A DNA stretch of 64,000 bases, from positions 1,090,542-1,154,541 of the forward strand of contig CM012953.1 in assembly GCA_000181795.3 (NCBI GenBank). The letters run 5' to 3'. Source of the DNA: Trichinella spiralis (taxonomy: Eukaryota > Nematoda > Enoplea > Trichinellida > Trichinellidae). Each line of letters begins with the position of its first letter. Positions within the stretch are counted from its first letter, which is position 1. Below the pieces are notes generated by a model that had not been told where the DNA came from, searched no databases, and saw only the letters and a program-made list of their open reading frames with translations. This document shows, piece by piece, positions 1-13,820 of the stretch. The translations under genes and the position numbers were made by a program.

Positions 1-152
1 TGGCTGTTCTTTACTGTTGTTGTTGCTGCTATTGCGTAGTGAAAAATAAAAATCACTATTTAACTTATTTTTGTATCCTTTTTTCTGAATTATTACTATC
101 GCATTTGATATAACGTCACTTTGGTACAATAAAATACAGAATAATGATAAAA

Positions 153-206
153 ATTATTATTGAAAACGTTGATTACTAAATTATTATTGAAAAGGTTGAT
201 CACTAA
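153..206. repeat. 27-bp tandem repeat, two copies
   Basis: Two adjacent 27-bp units (153-179 and 180-206) share the pattern ATTATTATTGAAAA..GTTGAT.ACTAA and differ at two positions by eye. It is probably a simple local duplication. Confidence 0.7.
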
Positions 207-367
207 AAAGTATAAACTTCACTAATAATATATTGGAAAAACAAAATTTCAGTGAATGATAAAACTTATAAATCTTGATTGAAACAATTCCCAAATTAGG
301 AATATTTTCATTCTTAATGTTACGTCACCACTGTTAAAGTTACGTAATCCTAAATGGAATATTTGAA

Positions 368-512
368 CCAATGAAATGAAGAACATTACAGCTAATCACA
401 ACTGAAGAATTTGAATCAATGAGCAATTAGATAAGGAAAACCAATAAGATGACGAATTGAAGGTCCAATAAAATAGCGAGTTGAACAACCAGTAAAATTA
501 GATCGTAAAAAT
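368..512. repeat. Degenerate ~24-bp array carrying CCAAT motifs
   Basis: CCAAT occurs at 368-372, 441-445 and 465-469, with variants TCAAT at 416 and CCAGT at 489. The last four are spaced 24-25 bp apart, and the sequence between them (GACGAATTGAA, AGCGAGTTGAA) is also related, so this is a decayed minisatellite. CCAAT is the NF-Y core, so a promoter role for the gene starting at 872 is possible but untested. Confidence 0.5.
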
Positions 513-871
513 TTGTCCCGAAATCGACCACCCCGAAGTACTAGAAAATGGCATCATAAAATAATTTTTTAACATGTGGAAAGCTATTCTGTATTATTTT
601 CAGTTAATAATATTGTTATAATTAATTTATAATTTACATAAAGTTTTAGGTTGATGCTTTACTACTTACCCATCTTACAGTGTTTTGCTAGGTACGGTAT
701 TGGTGATTAGTTGAATAATTAAATGTTATTTAGAATTAATATAAGTTATTGAATTTTTTAAAAATAAAAAATGTACTTAAGGAAAAGTTATTGTAATTTT
801 TGAAATTTTGGTGAAATAGCGGCACTTAAAGCATGCCAGCTTTAATATGAAAATATTCTAAAATTTTGTAG

Positions 872-1208
872 ATGAGTGACGAAATCCAGGATCCTTTGGC
901 ACGTCTTCGAAAAAAATGTCAAGAAGAAAAATGTCAGCAATTTGTGGAACAGCTTGAAATTTGTAGTAACAGGGTAAAAAGCCGTAAAAATACGGAAGAA
1001 AATTGTCATGACGAAGTTATAGATATGATGAGATGCGTTGATCATTGCGTGAGTATTTTTTTGATAATTTAAGAATGTAAACAAATATTTTATATAAGTA
1101 TGTTGTGTTGAATAGCGTTTGCTTAAGTAAATATGTGAAATATCCAAATTTTTAAAATTATTTGCTTATTTTAAGGCAGTGCAGCGGGCCTTCAAAATGT
1201 TGAAATAG
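872..1208 (+). CDS. UQCRH: Cytochrome b-c1 complex hinge protein (UQCRH/QCR6)
   Basis: Small acidic subunit of respiratory complex III, which helps cytochrome c1 dock with cytochrome c in the mitochondrial intermembrane space. Exons 872-1048 and 1176-1208 join GATCATTGC to GCAGTGCAG (intron GTGAGT...TTTTAAG) and encode 69 aa. The paired cysteines are clear: C-x9-C around residues 20-30 and C-x13-C around 45-59, followed by a basic end (AVQRAFKMLK) like the human VAHKLFNNLK end. The long glutamate-rich N-terminus of vertebrate precursors is absent, so the protein is near minimum size. AATAAA lies about 50 nt past the stop, and an acceptor-like TTTTGTAG abuts the ATG. Confidence 0.9.
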
Positions 1209-1597
1209 AAAACATCATGTCGCAAGTGAAATTATCATTAAAAGTATATCGATTTTAATAAAAGTGAATTATACGTTGTTTTCGCAAATTTTTTGATTTC
1301 TTCAACTCTGCAACTTGCGAATAGTTTTTTAAAGCATGCCGATAATTCTCTCGTAGAGAGTATTCTGAAAAACATTGCCTCATTGTTTCAGAATACGAAT
1401 ACATTGGAATAAATTTTGACTTTTCTTAAACGATCTTTTACTATTTGAACACTTGTGTAAATAAATTTTAATTTCGAAATAGAATAGAGATAGTATACAG
1501 ATGAATTTAGTGAGAAATGAATTGAAACTTTGGCTTTGTATTCAGCAATAGAAATAATGCAAAAGTGATTAAAGAAAGATGTGGCATAAAGTCGCAA

Positions 1598-1780
1598 ATG
1601 AGAAAGTGGTTTTGGAAATTAAAAGGGAATATTTTCCTACAAGTGTACTCAAATAAATTTAAAGTGCCATTTTCGCAGTTGGAAAACGTTGCGGTCTTTC
1701 TAAACCATTATGTTAAGGAACATTGTTCAATTGCAAATGACCATTTCGAGAGTTGGATTAATTTTTATGCAAAAGTTTAA
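1598..1780 (+). CDS. Possible small ORF, 60 aa, unrecognised
   Basis: An ATG-started frame beginning MRKWFWKLKGN and ending NFYAKV. It is followed about 50 nt later by AATAAA, and a longer open frame extends upstream without an ATG. No domain is recognised. It could be a small gene, the last exon of something unannotated, or chance; the amino-acid mix looks only moderately coding-like. Confidence 0.25.
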   Translation: MRKWFWKLKGNIFLQVYSNKFKVPFSQLENVAVFLNHYVKEHCSIANDHFESWINFYAKV

Positions 1781-2419
1781 ATTCTACCAAGTTACAAAAT
1801 TAATTTACTGAAATGCAAGTATAATTTTGAAATAAAAATACAAAAGAAATGATGAAAAAATTTATGATAAATTTTTTTAAGTTTATCTTGACGGATGTGA
1901 ATGCGAGATAGTTTTTGATTCGTCGTAGCGTCTATTTTTCTGCATTTTCCTATTTTTGTCGGTTAAATTTTTTTCTTTTACGCTGCCGTTAATGATCATT
2001 GTTTGCTAAATTTTATGCACAGATGTTATTCATGAGTATAATTTATTTTTCATTATGTGAATTATGACTGGAATTATTTTTAAATAACTTTTTTAAACAA
2101 TAAAAAATGAATGCATCGAATGAATCATATCAAATATTAGATACATGTAGCGTGAATGCTGATAAATTGTATTTATGAATATTGAAATAATATTACATTT
2201 GACACCGTATATTGAAAGTTATCATTCAAGATGTGTGTTGTGGTTGTAAACTTCAAAAAAAGGTTTAAAGTGTCAGTGAAATTTTGTTGAACATGTTCAA
2301 AGAAGTTTAAACTTTAAAATTTTGAAGTACTATAGTAGTTACAAACGGTGAACAAAAAGTTTAGTTAGTTTATTTCTTTGGTTCCACTACCCTCCGTTGA
2401 TGTAGTGTTTTGCTCAGCT
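1781..2419. other. Intergenic region before the EGF-domain gene
   Basis: AT-rich, with no coding frame supported. The open frame of the next gene extends upstream to 2378, but that start is TTG; the first ATG in frame is at 2420. Confidence 0.5.
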
Positions 2420-3942
2420 ATGAGAATTTGCACAGCTTCTGTCATCTTGGTTGTGTTGTTGGTGGTCGGTATTGAATCGACAAGTTCCAGCAAATCAGTG
2501 TCTTGTGTGCATGATGTGGATGATTCTTTGTTCGGTTTTTACGATATTCATTCGATGAGGTGTGTCACGTTGGCATCGATAACAGTAGAAAAGGAACGAA
2601 TTTCAGCAAGTAGTGTTTTGCAAGATATGTGCAGAAAATTGAGGAAAAGTGAGCCGGCAGATATTGTCCCAATGGTGATTCGCTGGCCCGATGGAGGCTA
2701 TAAGCGGTTGGTTAAACAATTGCAGCATGTAAAATTTCCCCAATGGTTGTATGGAGAAACGATTTTGTTGAAGTTCCGCCTAAGCGAGTTGAAGAGTTCA
2801 TCTCAGAACACATTTACAATGAATGTTCTTGATATGGATAAGGATCGCTTTGAACAGTTGAAACTTCTTCGTTTATCGGACGACGAAGTACATAATATCA
2901 CTTCTATGGTAATCCGAACTGATCATGTAGATGAAGATTTTCGTTACTTTCTAAATGATATAAATGCAAAGCAAATATTCTTACTAAATACCAGAAATAG
3001 AAATACGGAATTCTGCTCGAGTTTGTATGTTCAGCAAGATCACTTATATAGCACAATTTACCCATGCAACGACATTTCTGCCGGTAAATACAACGGATTT
3101 TGCTATACGCACCCGGTGGACAACTGTGAATACAGTAGGCGTGAAGATGGCAATATTTCATGCATTTGCAATGGAAATTTCACTGGTCCTCACTGTGACC
3201 AACCAATCAACAGAATCAATATCGACGAAGCAGATGATGCCAAACGTGAGTACAATCAACACTGAATGGAAAAATTTTTTTTCAAATATAATTTTCAATG
3301 AAATACTTTTTCGAATATTTGAATAATTTAAAAATTTGTATACTGCTTGAATTTCCAGCTTGAATGATTCACAAAAAATTTGACTTTTCTTTTGGAAAAA
3401 AAGACAATATTTGTTCTATACGACAATGATTTGAATGACGTTTTTGTTGTAGAAAACATCACGAAAGAAATTGTAAGCAATGTAACATGCGATGAAAGGC
3501 CGAACATGTGCTTGAACGGTGGTACGTGTATAATGACAGAGGAAAACCTCATCTGTTCCTGTCCATTCCCATATCAAGGAGAAATCTGTGAATTGAGTAA
3601 ACACTTTATTATTTAAAAAAAATAAACAAATATCATTTCAATCAATAATAATTTGTCCTTTTTTCATTCAGGGGATGAGAGATTGTTTCTTCAATCGAAT
3701 TACAAGAAATCTTGCATGGCACTGAAGATGATCATACTCGAAGCAGTAGTTGGCTACTTGCTCATTTTAACGATTATTGTTCTCTGGTCCATTCAGCATG
3801 TATGTACTTTGCATTATATGCAGATTTTGTGTTCATTTTTCCATTCAATCACATTCACATCATTCATTTTATATTTTAGCGTGTACGTAACAAAAAACTC
3901 GACATTTTGAAAAAAATTGAAAGTAAAAAGAAGTCGAAATAA
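2420..3942 (+). CDS. EGF-domain single-pass membrane protein, unrecognised family
   Basis: Four exons (2420-3245, 3453-3596, 3672-3799, 3880-3942), all with GT-AG introns and consistent phases, give 386 aa. Residues 1-25 (MRICTASVILVVLLVVGIES) form a signal peptide. A ~220-residue extracellular region with scattered cysteines follows. Next come two EGF-like modules: the first runs from the NGFCYTHP segment to GPHCD near the end of exon 1, the second is the exon-2 segment from CDERPNMCLNGGTC to GEICE. A hydrophobic helix (IILEAVVGYLLILTIIVLW) and a short lysine-rich tail (KKIESKKKSK) complete a type I layout. I cannot name the family; a cell-surface receptor or ligand is inferred from architecture only. 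The downstream neighbour is convergent. Confidence 0.8.
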
Positions 3943-4294
3943 CAATCTTCAAACATGTGAAGAAAGAAAATGTGTGCTATCATTTCGTTTCACATTTTTT
4001 AAATAATACAACTAATTATTTGTGCATAATAAATTAATTCATTTTCAGGCTGTATAATTTTACTATTGTAATATGTTCATAATCAATACATTTATAATAA
4101 AAATGCAAAAGTTACTTTACCATCCCATTTTTATTGTATCTGCTTCACAATAAATAAAAATCAAATACAATTACGTAAACCGGATGAATAAAAAACCATT
4201 CATTCACTTGGAACAATACAATCGATGTCATCTGTTTCTAAACCGTTACCCATAACACATAATTTTTTTCTATAAACAATAAACATATTCATTC
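3943..4294. other. Convergent 3' intergenic region
   Basis: Lies between the stop of the EGF gene (+) and the stop of RPT5 (-). It holds AATAAA/TTTATT elements for both strands (around 4028, 4098, 4151 and 4278), and nothing else is recognised. Confidence 0.6.
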
Positions 4295-6381
4295 TTATGC
4301 ATAATATTCTAATGCTGTCTTTTTCTTCGATTGCACTTCTAAAATTGCTTCCATGAAATCTTCGTGCTTAACTTGTACAGCATTGTTTCTCAAAGCGATC
4401 ATTCCCTGTGTTAGAAGAAGAAGAAGAAAAAAATGATGATTTGTCATTTAAAAGCAAATTATTAAAAATCACATTAAAACTCATTTACCGCTTCAACGAC
4501 GACAGCTTTGCACTGTGCCCCGTTGAAATCATCTGTACAACGAGCCAATTCGTCGTAGTTGACGCTTTTGCTAAAGAAAATAAAATTAATAATAATAATA
4601 AAAGCAGAATTCAAAGAATCCAAATTTTATGCTAACTCGATGTTCATTTTCCGAGAATGAATCTGCATAATACGAGAACGTGCTAAATCGTTCGGTAATG
4701 GAAGTTCAATTTTCCGATCTAAACGTCCACTTCTCAACAGTGCCGGATCCAAAATATCCACTCTGTTCGTAGCAGCAATCACTTTAATATCAGCTTGGGG
4801 CTGAAAGCCATCCAACTGATTCAACAATTCAAGCATTGTTCGTTGCACTTCACGATCGCCTGCCTTTTCAGAATCAAAACGCTTGGTACCTGTAAGGTCA
4901 AATCAAATCATTGCTGCTGATCATCAATTCATCAAAAATAATATTTCAAACAAAAAATCAAGCCACATCATTCAATACACCACATATACAAACCCTCTCT
5001 TGTCGTTTCATACATATTAACAATGTAATTTTTAATTCATTTTTTAAACAATAACACTTACCAATTGCGTCCAATTCATCGATAAAAATTATAGCAGGAG
5101 CTTTTTCTTTGGCTAAAGCAAAAGCATCACGAACCAATTTCGCTCCATCGCCAATAAACATTTGCACGAGCTGTGGACCAGCCAATTTCAAAAATGTGCT
5201 TTTAGTCTGAGCAGCCACCGCCCGCGCCATCATGGTCTTCCCTGTACCCGGAGGACCGTACAAAAGAACTCCTTTCGATGGTTGAATACCCAGAGTAATA
5301 AATCGTTCTTTGTGAGTCATTGGCAAAACTATCGCTTCAATCAGTTCTTGAATTTGCGTGTCCAAACCTCCAATATCGCTGTATTTCTCGGTAGGTCTTT
5401 CATCAATTTCCATAGCCTTTAAAACAATTGAAGCGAAAATTGAAACAAACATTCAAACAATCAAAATGGAAAGTTAATCGAAAATAATTTTTCAACTTTT
5501 CAATCATTTATTTAAAATTCCCATACGATTTGACAGATGGTCAATTTGATAAATACGACTATACTATAGCTTTAAAAATTTAGAAATCTGTTGACACATA
5601 AAATATCATGCAATAAAAATACCGTACCGAATTACTCGATTATTGATAAATGCAAAAAATACAAACAATTCATCAATGAAAGTACGAGGAAATTTGTGAA
5701 TTACAAAAAAAAATTATATTCAAAATTAGCTGATAAAATCAATAACTCAAAAGCGAGAATTAACGAAACTAAACAGCACACAAACACTACATTACCTTAA
5801 CGCGACTGTCATATTCTGGAGGCAATTTTTCCAGAATCAAATAAGAATCTTTGTTTACTCCAACCAAATCTCCCGGCTTCAAAGTATCTGCATCTACCAA
5901 ACCAATCATAGGAAGAAAATAAGTTGCCCTAGTAGATGTCTTGATGACGGTGCATTTAGTTTTGATTGCATCTTCGTCAATATTAGCACCTTCTTGTTCG
6001 TCGGTTGCCGATGCATCCAAATCCAGAAGTTCGACAACGTTTGAAACTAAATATGGCAGATGACGGTTCACTTTAATACGCTCTTTATTCTCCTAAAAAA
6101 ATTTCAGTGCTGTTAAAAACTTATCTATGCCAGAAATTTTCTGCTACATTTCAAAATACAATAAAGTATAAAATTATGCAACAAACTTTAATTTTCTCTC
6201 GGTAGTTGTTGACTTCATGTGTCAGACGTGCGCATTCACTTCGCATAATGCGTATTTCATTTTCGAGTAGTTTTGTTCTGCCATTAATATCTTCTGCAGA
6301 CATCAACAGTATCTCCGGATCGACTTCATACTCTACGTTTTGGACAGTCGGACTCAATCCTTCGACTTGATCAGGACGCAT
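4295..6381 (-). CDS. rpt-5: 26S proteasome regulatory ATPase RPT5 (PSMC3, subunit 6A)
   Basis: AAA+ subunit of the proteasome base ring; it unfolds ubiquitinated substrates and helps open the 20S gate. Six exons from the 5' end (6187-6381, 5796-6092, 5062-5416, 4637-4889, 4489-4570, 4295-4405) give 430 aa, normal for the family. An N-terminal coiled coil ([19 protein letters not shown]) leads to the OB region ([12 protein letters not shown]). Then come Walker A (GPPGTGKT), Walker B ([11 protein letters not shown]), a second region of homology ([20 protein letters not shown]), and the C-terminal HbYX motif YYA that inserts into the 20S alpha ring. The start is the first ATG in frame (MRPDQVEG); an acceptor-like TTTAAG sits about 12 nt upstream of it. 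No key residue is missing. Confidence 0.97.
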
Positions 6382-7574
6382 GATCAATACAACCTTAAAT
6401 TCAACAAATACCTAAAACTGTGTTGAATAACGTTTCATGCAAAACAAAAGCTCAAAGCAATTGCAACAAACGCTTTACTTTAACAATTAAAATTAACTAC
6501 AAATTAAAATTATTGCAATGCTTCTCCATAAGAACAAAGCTTATAATAACGTGGAACTTTTACTAAAATTTCTTTAACGTATCATATAAGAAAATGAAGA
6601 TTAATATCTCTGGGACGTCGAAAAGTTTCCTAAAACGCAGTTGTTGAAACAGTAAAAACAAAATTACTAAAATATAAAAGCAAGATGAAGATACAAAATA
6701 CAGTAAGAAAATAAAATCAAGCGCAAATAATGGATGGTTAAAAAATTACCGGTATACCTGTAATCATTTCAGTATTCATATTGCCAAATAAATTTATTGG
6801 GCTTTTCTTAATTTTAATAGACATAAATAATTGAGCGTTTGGTGTTTTAATTCTTTTTACTTCATGCTGATTATTGCGCGTGTAATGAAAAAGGTAACAA
6901 AAAACAGCCCTTAAGCAGTATATTAAATTATTATTAAAATAATTTATAAAATTGCATTTAATAATAAATAAGATGGCTAAGGTTTGAGTTAGCTTAATGA
7001 TGATAGATAGAATGAGAAGTATTTCAAATCGATGATGCGTTCAACAAGTAATACAACAGTAGTGTTATTAATGTAAACTTGAATACAGTTTGAAATGGTC
7101 TTCAATAACTGATTTTTCATTATTTAAACGTTTATCAGTTAAGCTACCTCATAATAAAGAGCTCGCCTTTGCTCTCAATATTATTCACAAAGAAATTTCA
7201 TAAGTGAATGTTGAAAAAGAACAGCATTAGAATAGCATTATACATGTCTGATTAGAATAGCACAGTAATTCAAAGAATGCAAGCACAAATTCTCTGAATA
7301 CCAATAACTGTGCTAGAATTGTTTGTGATAATTATTAGTTACAGTTTTGTTTATTATTAAATTTATTAATTTACAGATTATTAGAAACGTAAAAGCGATA
7401 TTCATTTTCAACAAAAATCAACTACTTGTGACGCACAGAATAACGAAAAAAGGAAGCGCAATTGGAACCACTTCCATTATTTCGCATCAAGCGACGTGTA
7501 CTCAACATTCATGTGCAACAAATGATTATTATTTTATTAAATATCAATTGAAATTAATTAAAAAGAGCGAAACA
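6382..7574. other. Intergenic region, no gene seen
   Basis: Upstream of RPT5 and downstream of the charged membrane-protein gene, both on the minus strand. AT-rich; short open frames here lack codon structure or splice logic. Confidence 0.5.
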
Positions 7575-9653
7575 TTATTGCTTCTTTTCCTTTTCATCAA
7601 TACTTTTTGAAGACTTTTTTTTGTGTCTCTGTTTCGAAGCTCTTGATAGCAATTCGACAGGCTTGACCGCCGATTTCTTCTTCGCCTTCGCTTTTTTGCA
7701 AACTGCCTTTTTCTGCTTTTTTGAAATCTTTTCAAATCCTGAAACAATTTAACGATTGCTTTTTCTCCATAAATTAAATCTTCAGTTAAATTTCACACGC
7801 AGTTTTTACCGGCTGGATGAACTTCTTTAAAAATTGGTTCACCATTGTCACCGTTATCATCTTCTGCCAAAGCACCTCTCTGATTATCACTTACACTCGA
7901 AAGTTCATCTGAAATTATATTGAATCATAAAGTCACAATTATTTCATACTATAAAAATCATAAATACACTGAAATGATCAGTACAATTTTACCAGTTTCT
8001 AATGCTTTTCTATATTTTGCCACTTCTTTACCATGCCCTGCTGTTTTTCCCTTTGCCTGCTTGTTTTCATGCACTCTTCTCACAAGAGTTAATAAATACA
8101 ATTTCATGTCCTTGTTAGAAATACCGTTGGAAAAATAATCATTTTCTATCGTAATAGAGGTAGATTCTGAATTATCCTCGCCGTCATTTGACACTTCATT
8201 TTTCTGAGACAATGGTTCCTTTTTAACATTTTGCCGTCCATCCGTAGATGCCATGCCATCGAATGCTTTATTTTCACAGAAAATTCTACTAGCATCTTTT
8301 CTGTCCGCTTTCAGAGACGGTGATTTTTCCTTGACAAATTTCACATCTACCGGAATTTCCGGTGCCAATTTTGCACAAGCCTGGAGAATTATTGCCTGCT
8401 TTGAACCTTCACACGAAATATTTCAAAAAATAACCAATTATTTACCTTCTCGTGCACCTCGCTTTTTGACTCCTCAAAGTCGCCGATCTTTGATTCAAAC
8501 TTTGTCTTTCTCACTGCTAAATCTTTTGCCCCTGCAAGTATTTCATACGGATTAAAATCAACTAGTGTAAATTTGTAAATTAACTAAAAGCAATGACCAA
8601 TTTTGTATTACTTTCCTCAGCATTCGAAAATGTCATCGCCTCTCCTCCGACTGCGTAATTTTCACTCGTCCATTTCAATTCTTTCGGTTTGGATAATCTT
8701 TTTCCTGACTTTGCTTTTTCGCTTCCAGAGCTGACATCCGGTGCACTAGTCACAATCAAGATATCTTTATCACGTGACATTTTTTTGAACATCTTCGACA
8801 ATCGCTTTATCATTTTTTCTTTATTGTTTTCTGTAGATGCAACTACTGAATACGATAACGCAACATTATCATCAGGATTTATACGCAGCAGTCGACTGCT
8901 TTCGGGAACAACTTTTTCTATGGATGTCATGTTCATTTTTTCTTTTTCAGACCTTCCTCTTGACTTCTCGCTTAAAGCTGGTTCATTAAATAAATCGACA
9001 GTGTCGGATAGCAATACGGTTTTAGGCAATGACTGCCTTTCGTGAACTCCTGCTGCTTTCTGTCCAGCTTGTCCAGAGTTCACTGTTGTTGCAGATTCTG
9101 ACACCACATTATCCGCTTCTTCTCTTTTTTCTTCCTCTGAACATGCATCGTCAAATAACACGACATCCGGCAATGACTGCTTATCGTCAACTGCTGCTTC
9201 CTGTGCAGCTTGTCCAGAGTTCACTGTTGCTGCAGATTTCGACACCACATTATCCGCTTCTTCTTCTTCTTCTTCTCTTCTTTCTCCTTGAGATTTTTGC
9301 AACTTTTCCTCGTTCGCAGGGATTTGGGGCAGCTGCAATTCGTACGAGTTCACAACATCATATGTAGCATTCGGGTCATTGAACGCGTTTCCGATACATT
9401 TCTTTATGCGGAACACTTTCCTTTTAGCTCTTGATACACGCCTCATTAGAACTTTTCTATCAAACGAACTGCCCTTCAACACCTTTCCAGCGACGACCGG
9501 CGGTGGTGATTTCTTTCTTTTCTCAGCTTCCGCAGGCTGATGGGGCTTGGTTTGCAAAACAAATCTCATGTAAATGAATAGCAATATCCACACGAAGATG
9601 CAAATCATTTCCGAATACGTGAAAAAGGAACAAACAAATTCAATTGGTCGCAT
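7575..9653 (-). CDS. Unrecognised single-pass membrane protein with long charged cytosolic-type domain
   Basis: Five exons (8612-9653, 8446-8531, 7993-8380, 7810-7908, 7575-7738) join in phase to 592 aa. A membrane helix near residues 15-32 (MICIFVWILLFIYMRFV) follows a short N-terminus, and the rest is hydrophilic. The middle has a 48-residue period repeated twice, each copy with EEADNVVS, TVNSGQA and QSLP, encoded at about 9169-9270 and 9025-9125. Exon 3 has a possibly folded stretch (KDMKLYLLTLVRRV), and the C-terminus is very lysine-rich (KKQKKAVCKKAKAKKKSAV). The layout, one anchor plus a basic and acidic tail, recalls ER or junctional anchor proteins such as triadin or p180, but I see no family motif. 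The start ATG at 9653 is the first in frame. Confidence 0.75.
9025..9270 (-). repeat. Two-copy internal coding repeat, ~144-bp period
   Basis: The stretches beginning GGCAATGACTGC at about 9025 and 9169 are near-copies for about 100 bp, including TTGTCCAGAGTTCACTGTTG. They are in frame, adding a 48-residue repeat to the encoded protein. This looks like recent slippage or unequal exchange within exon 1. Confidence 0.8.
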
Positions 9654-10098
9654 AGTCAGATGAAGACTTGTAAATGAATTCGAAATTGGGATAATTCTTT
9701 AGCCGCAGAATCAACCAATGACAACAACTTGATAAAAATGACGAATGCAATTTCGTTAACAATTATTGTAGTATTTTCTCTTTTTCTTCTTCTGGAAAAA
9801 GGCAATGAATCGAACTCGCTTCAACTGCTGCACTAGGTCGACACTGTTGCCCACCGACGACAAAACACCAACTGAATTTGACCCCCTCAACAGACCACTT
9901 AAATATAGCATCGACTTTAAACGTAGCAAATGTTAACATATTGTTTAAAGTTTAAAATTCAAAACTTTTAATCATAACCATTTCATTCATATAACAACAT
10001 AATGTAAAGTAAAAAGTTTAAAGAAATACGCATCACAACAAAGTTAGTGATAATTAGCTTAGAATGGAAAATAAGAACAAAGAAAAAAAAACAGAAAA
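9654..10098. other. Intergenic region between two minus-strand genes
   Basis: About 445 bp between the start of the charged membrane protein and the stop of XPB. It is both a promoter zone and a 3' flank; no motif is recognised with confidence. Confidence 0.5.
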
Positions 10099-13346
<3,248 letters not shown>

Positions 13347-13820
13347 TCTTGTTAAATTGTCATCCGAAATTTTCTCTTTCAATATAACATTTTAATCATT
13401 TAATTCACTACCATTGTTAGCTTTGTATGAATTTGTAAATTTTTAATACTTTCTTCAATAATCAACTGATCAAAACAAAATTCCTCCCCATATTTCAACT
13501 ACCGTATGCTACCGTACTGTAAGCGTAATAAAGTTTGAAAGTTTCGAAAATTTTCCATTAACTAAACTTTATATTAATTTTAAGAAAAATTTCTTTTTTT
13601 TTCAACTGATTTTAAAAGTAAAAGTCATTTGCTTCATTGTACATTGTTCATGGTTGGTCAAAAGTGTTACAAGATTTTATTGAAACAATTTTTCAAAAAG
13701 CAAAAATGACAACGTTCAGGTCAGTGAACGTGCAAAAAACGAAAAGGTAAAATAGTTTTTCAATAACAAAGCAAGCAATAAAAAATTTTAAAAAATACAA
13801 TAAACGTTGAATGGCAACGT
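13347..13820. other. Intergenic region between XPB and TMEM198-like gene
   Basis: Minus-strand genes on both sides. It holds the presumed XPB promoter and the TMEM198 3' flank, including a forward TTTATTG at about 13677 and other AT-rich stretches. Nothing else was recognised. Confidence 0.5.

Larger units (their letters stand above)
1..871. other. Upstream region of the UQCRH gene; no gene seen
   Basis: AT-rich, with no convincing coding frame on either strand. It holds a two-copy 27-bp tandem repeat and a degenerate CCAAT-containing array (both listed separately). A T-rich stretch ending in TTTTGTAG lies directly against the ATG at 872; this could be a trans-splice or 5'-UTR intron acceptor. 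Confidence 0.6.
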
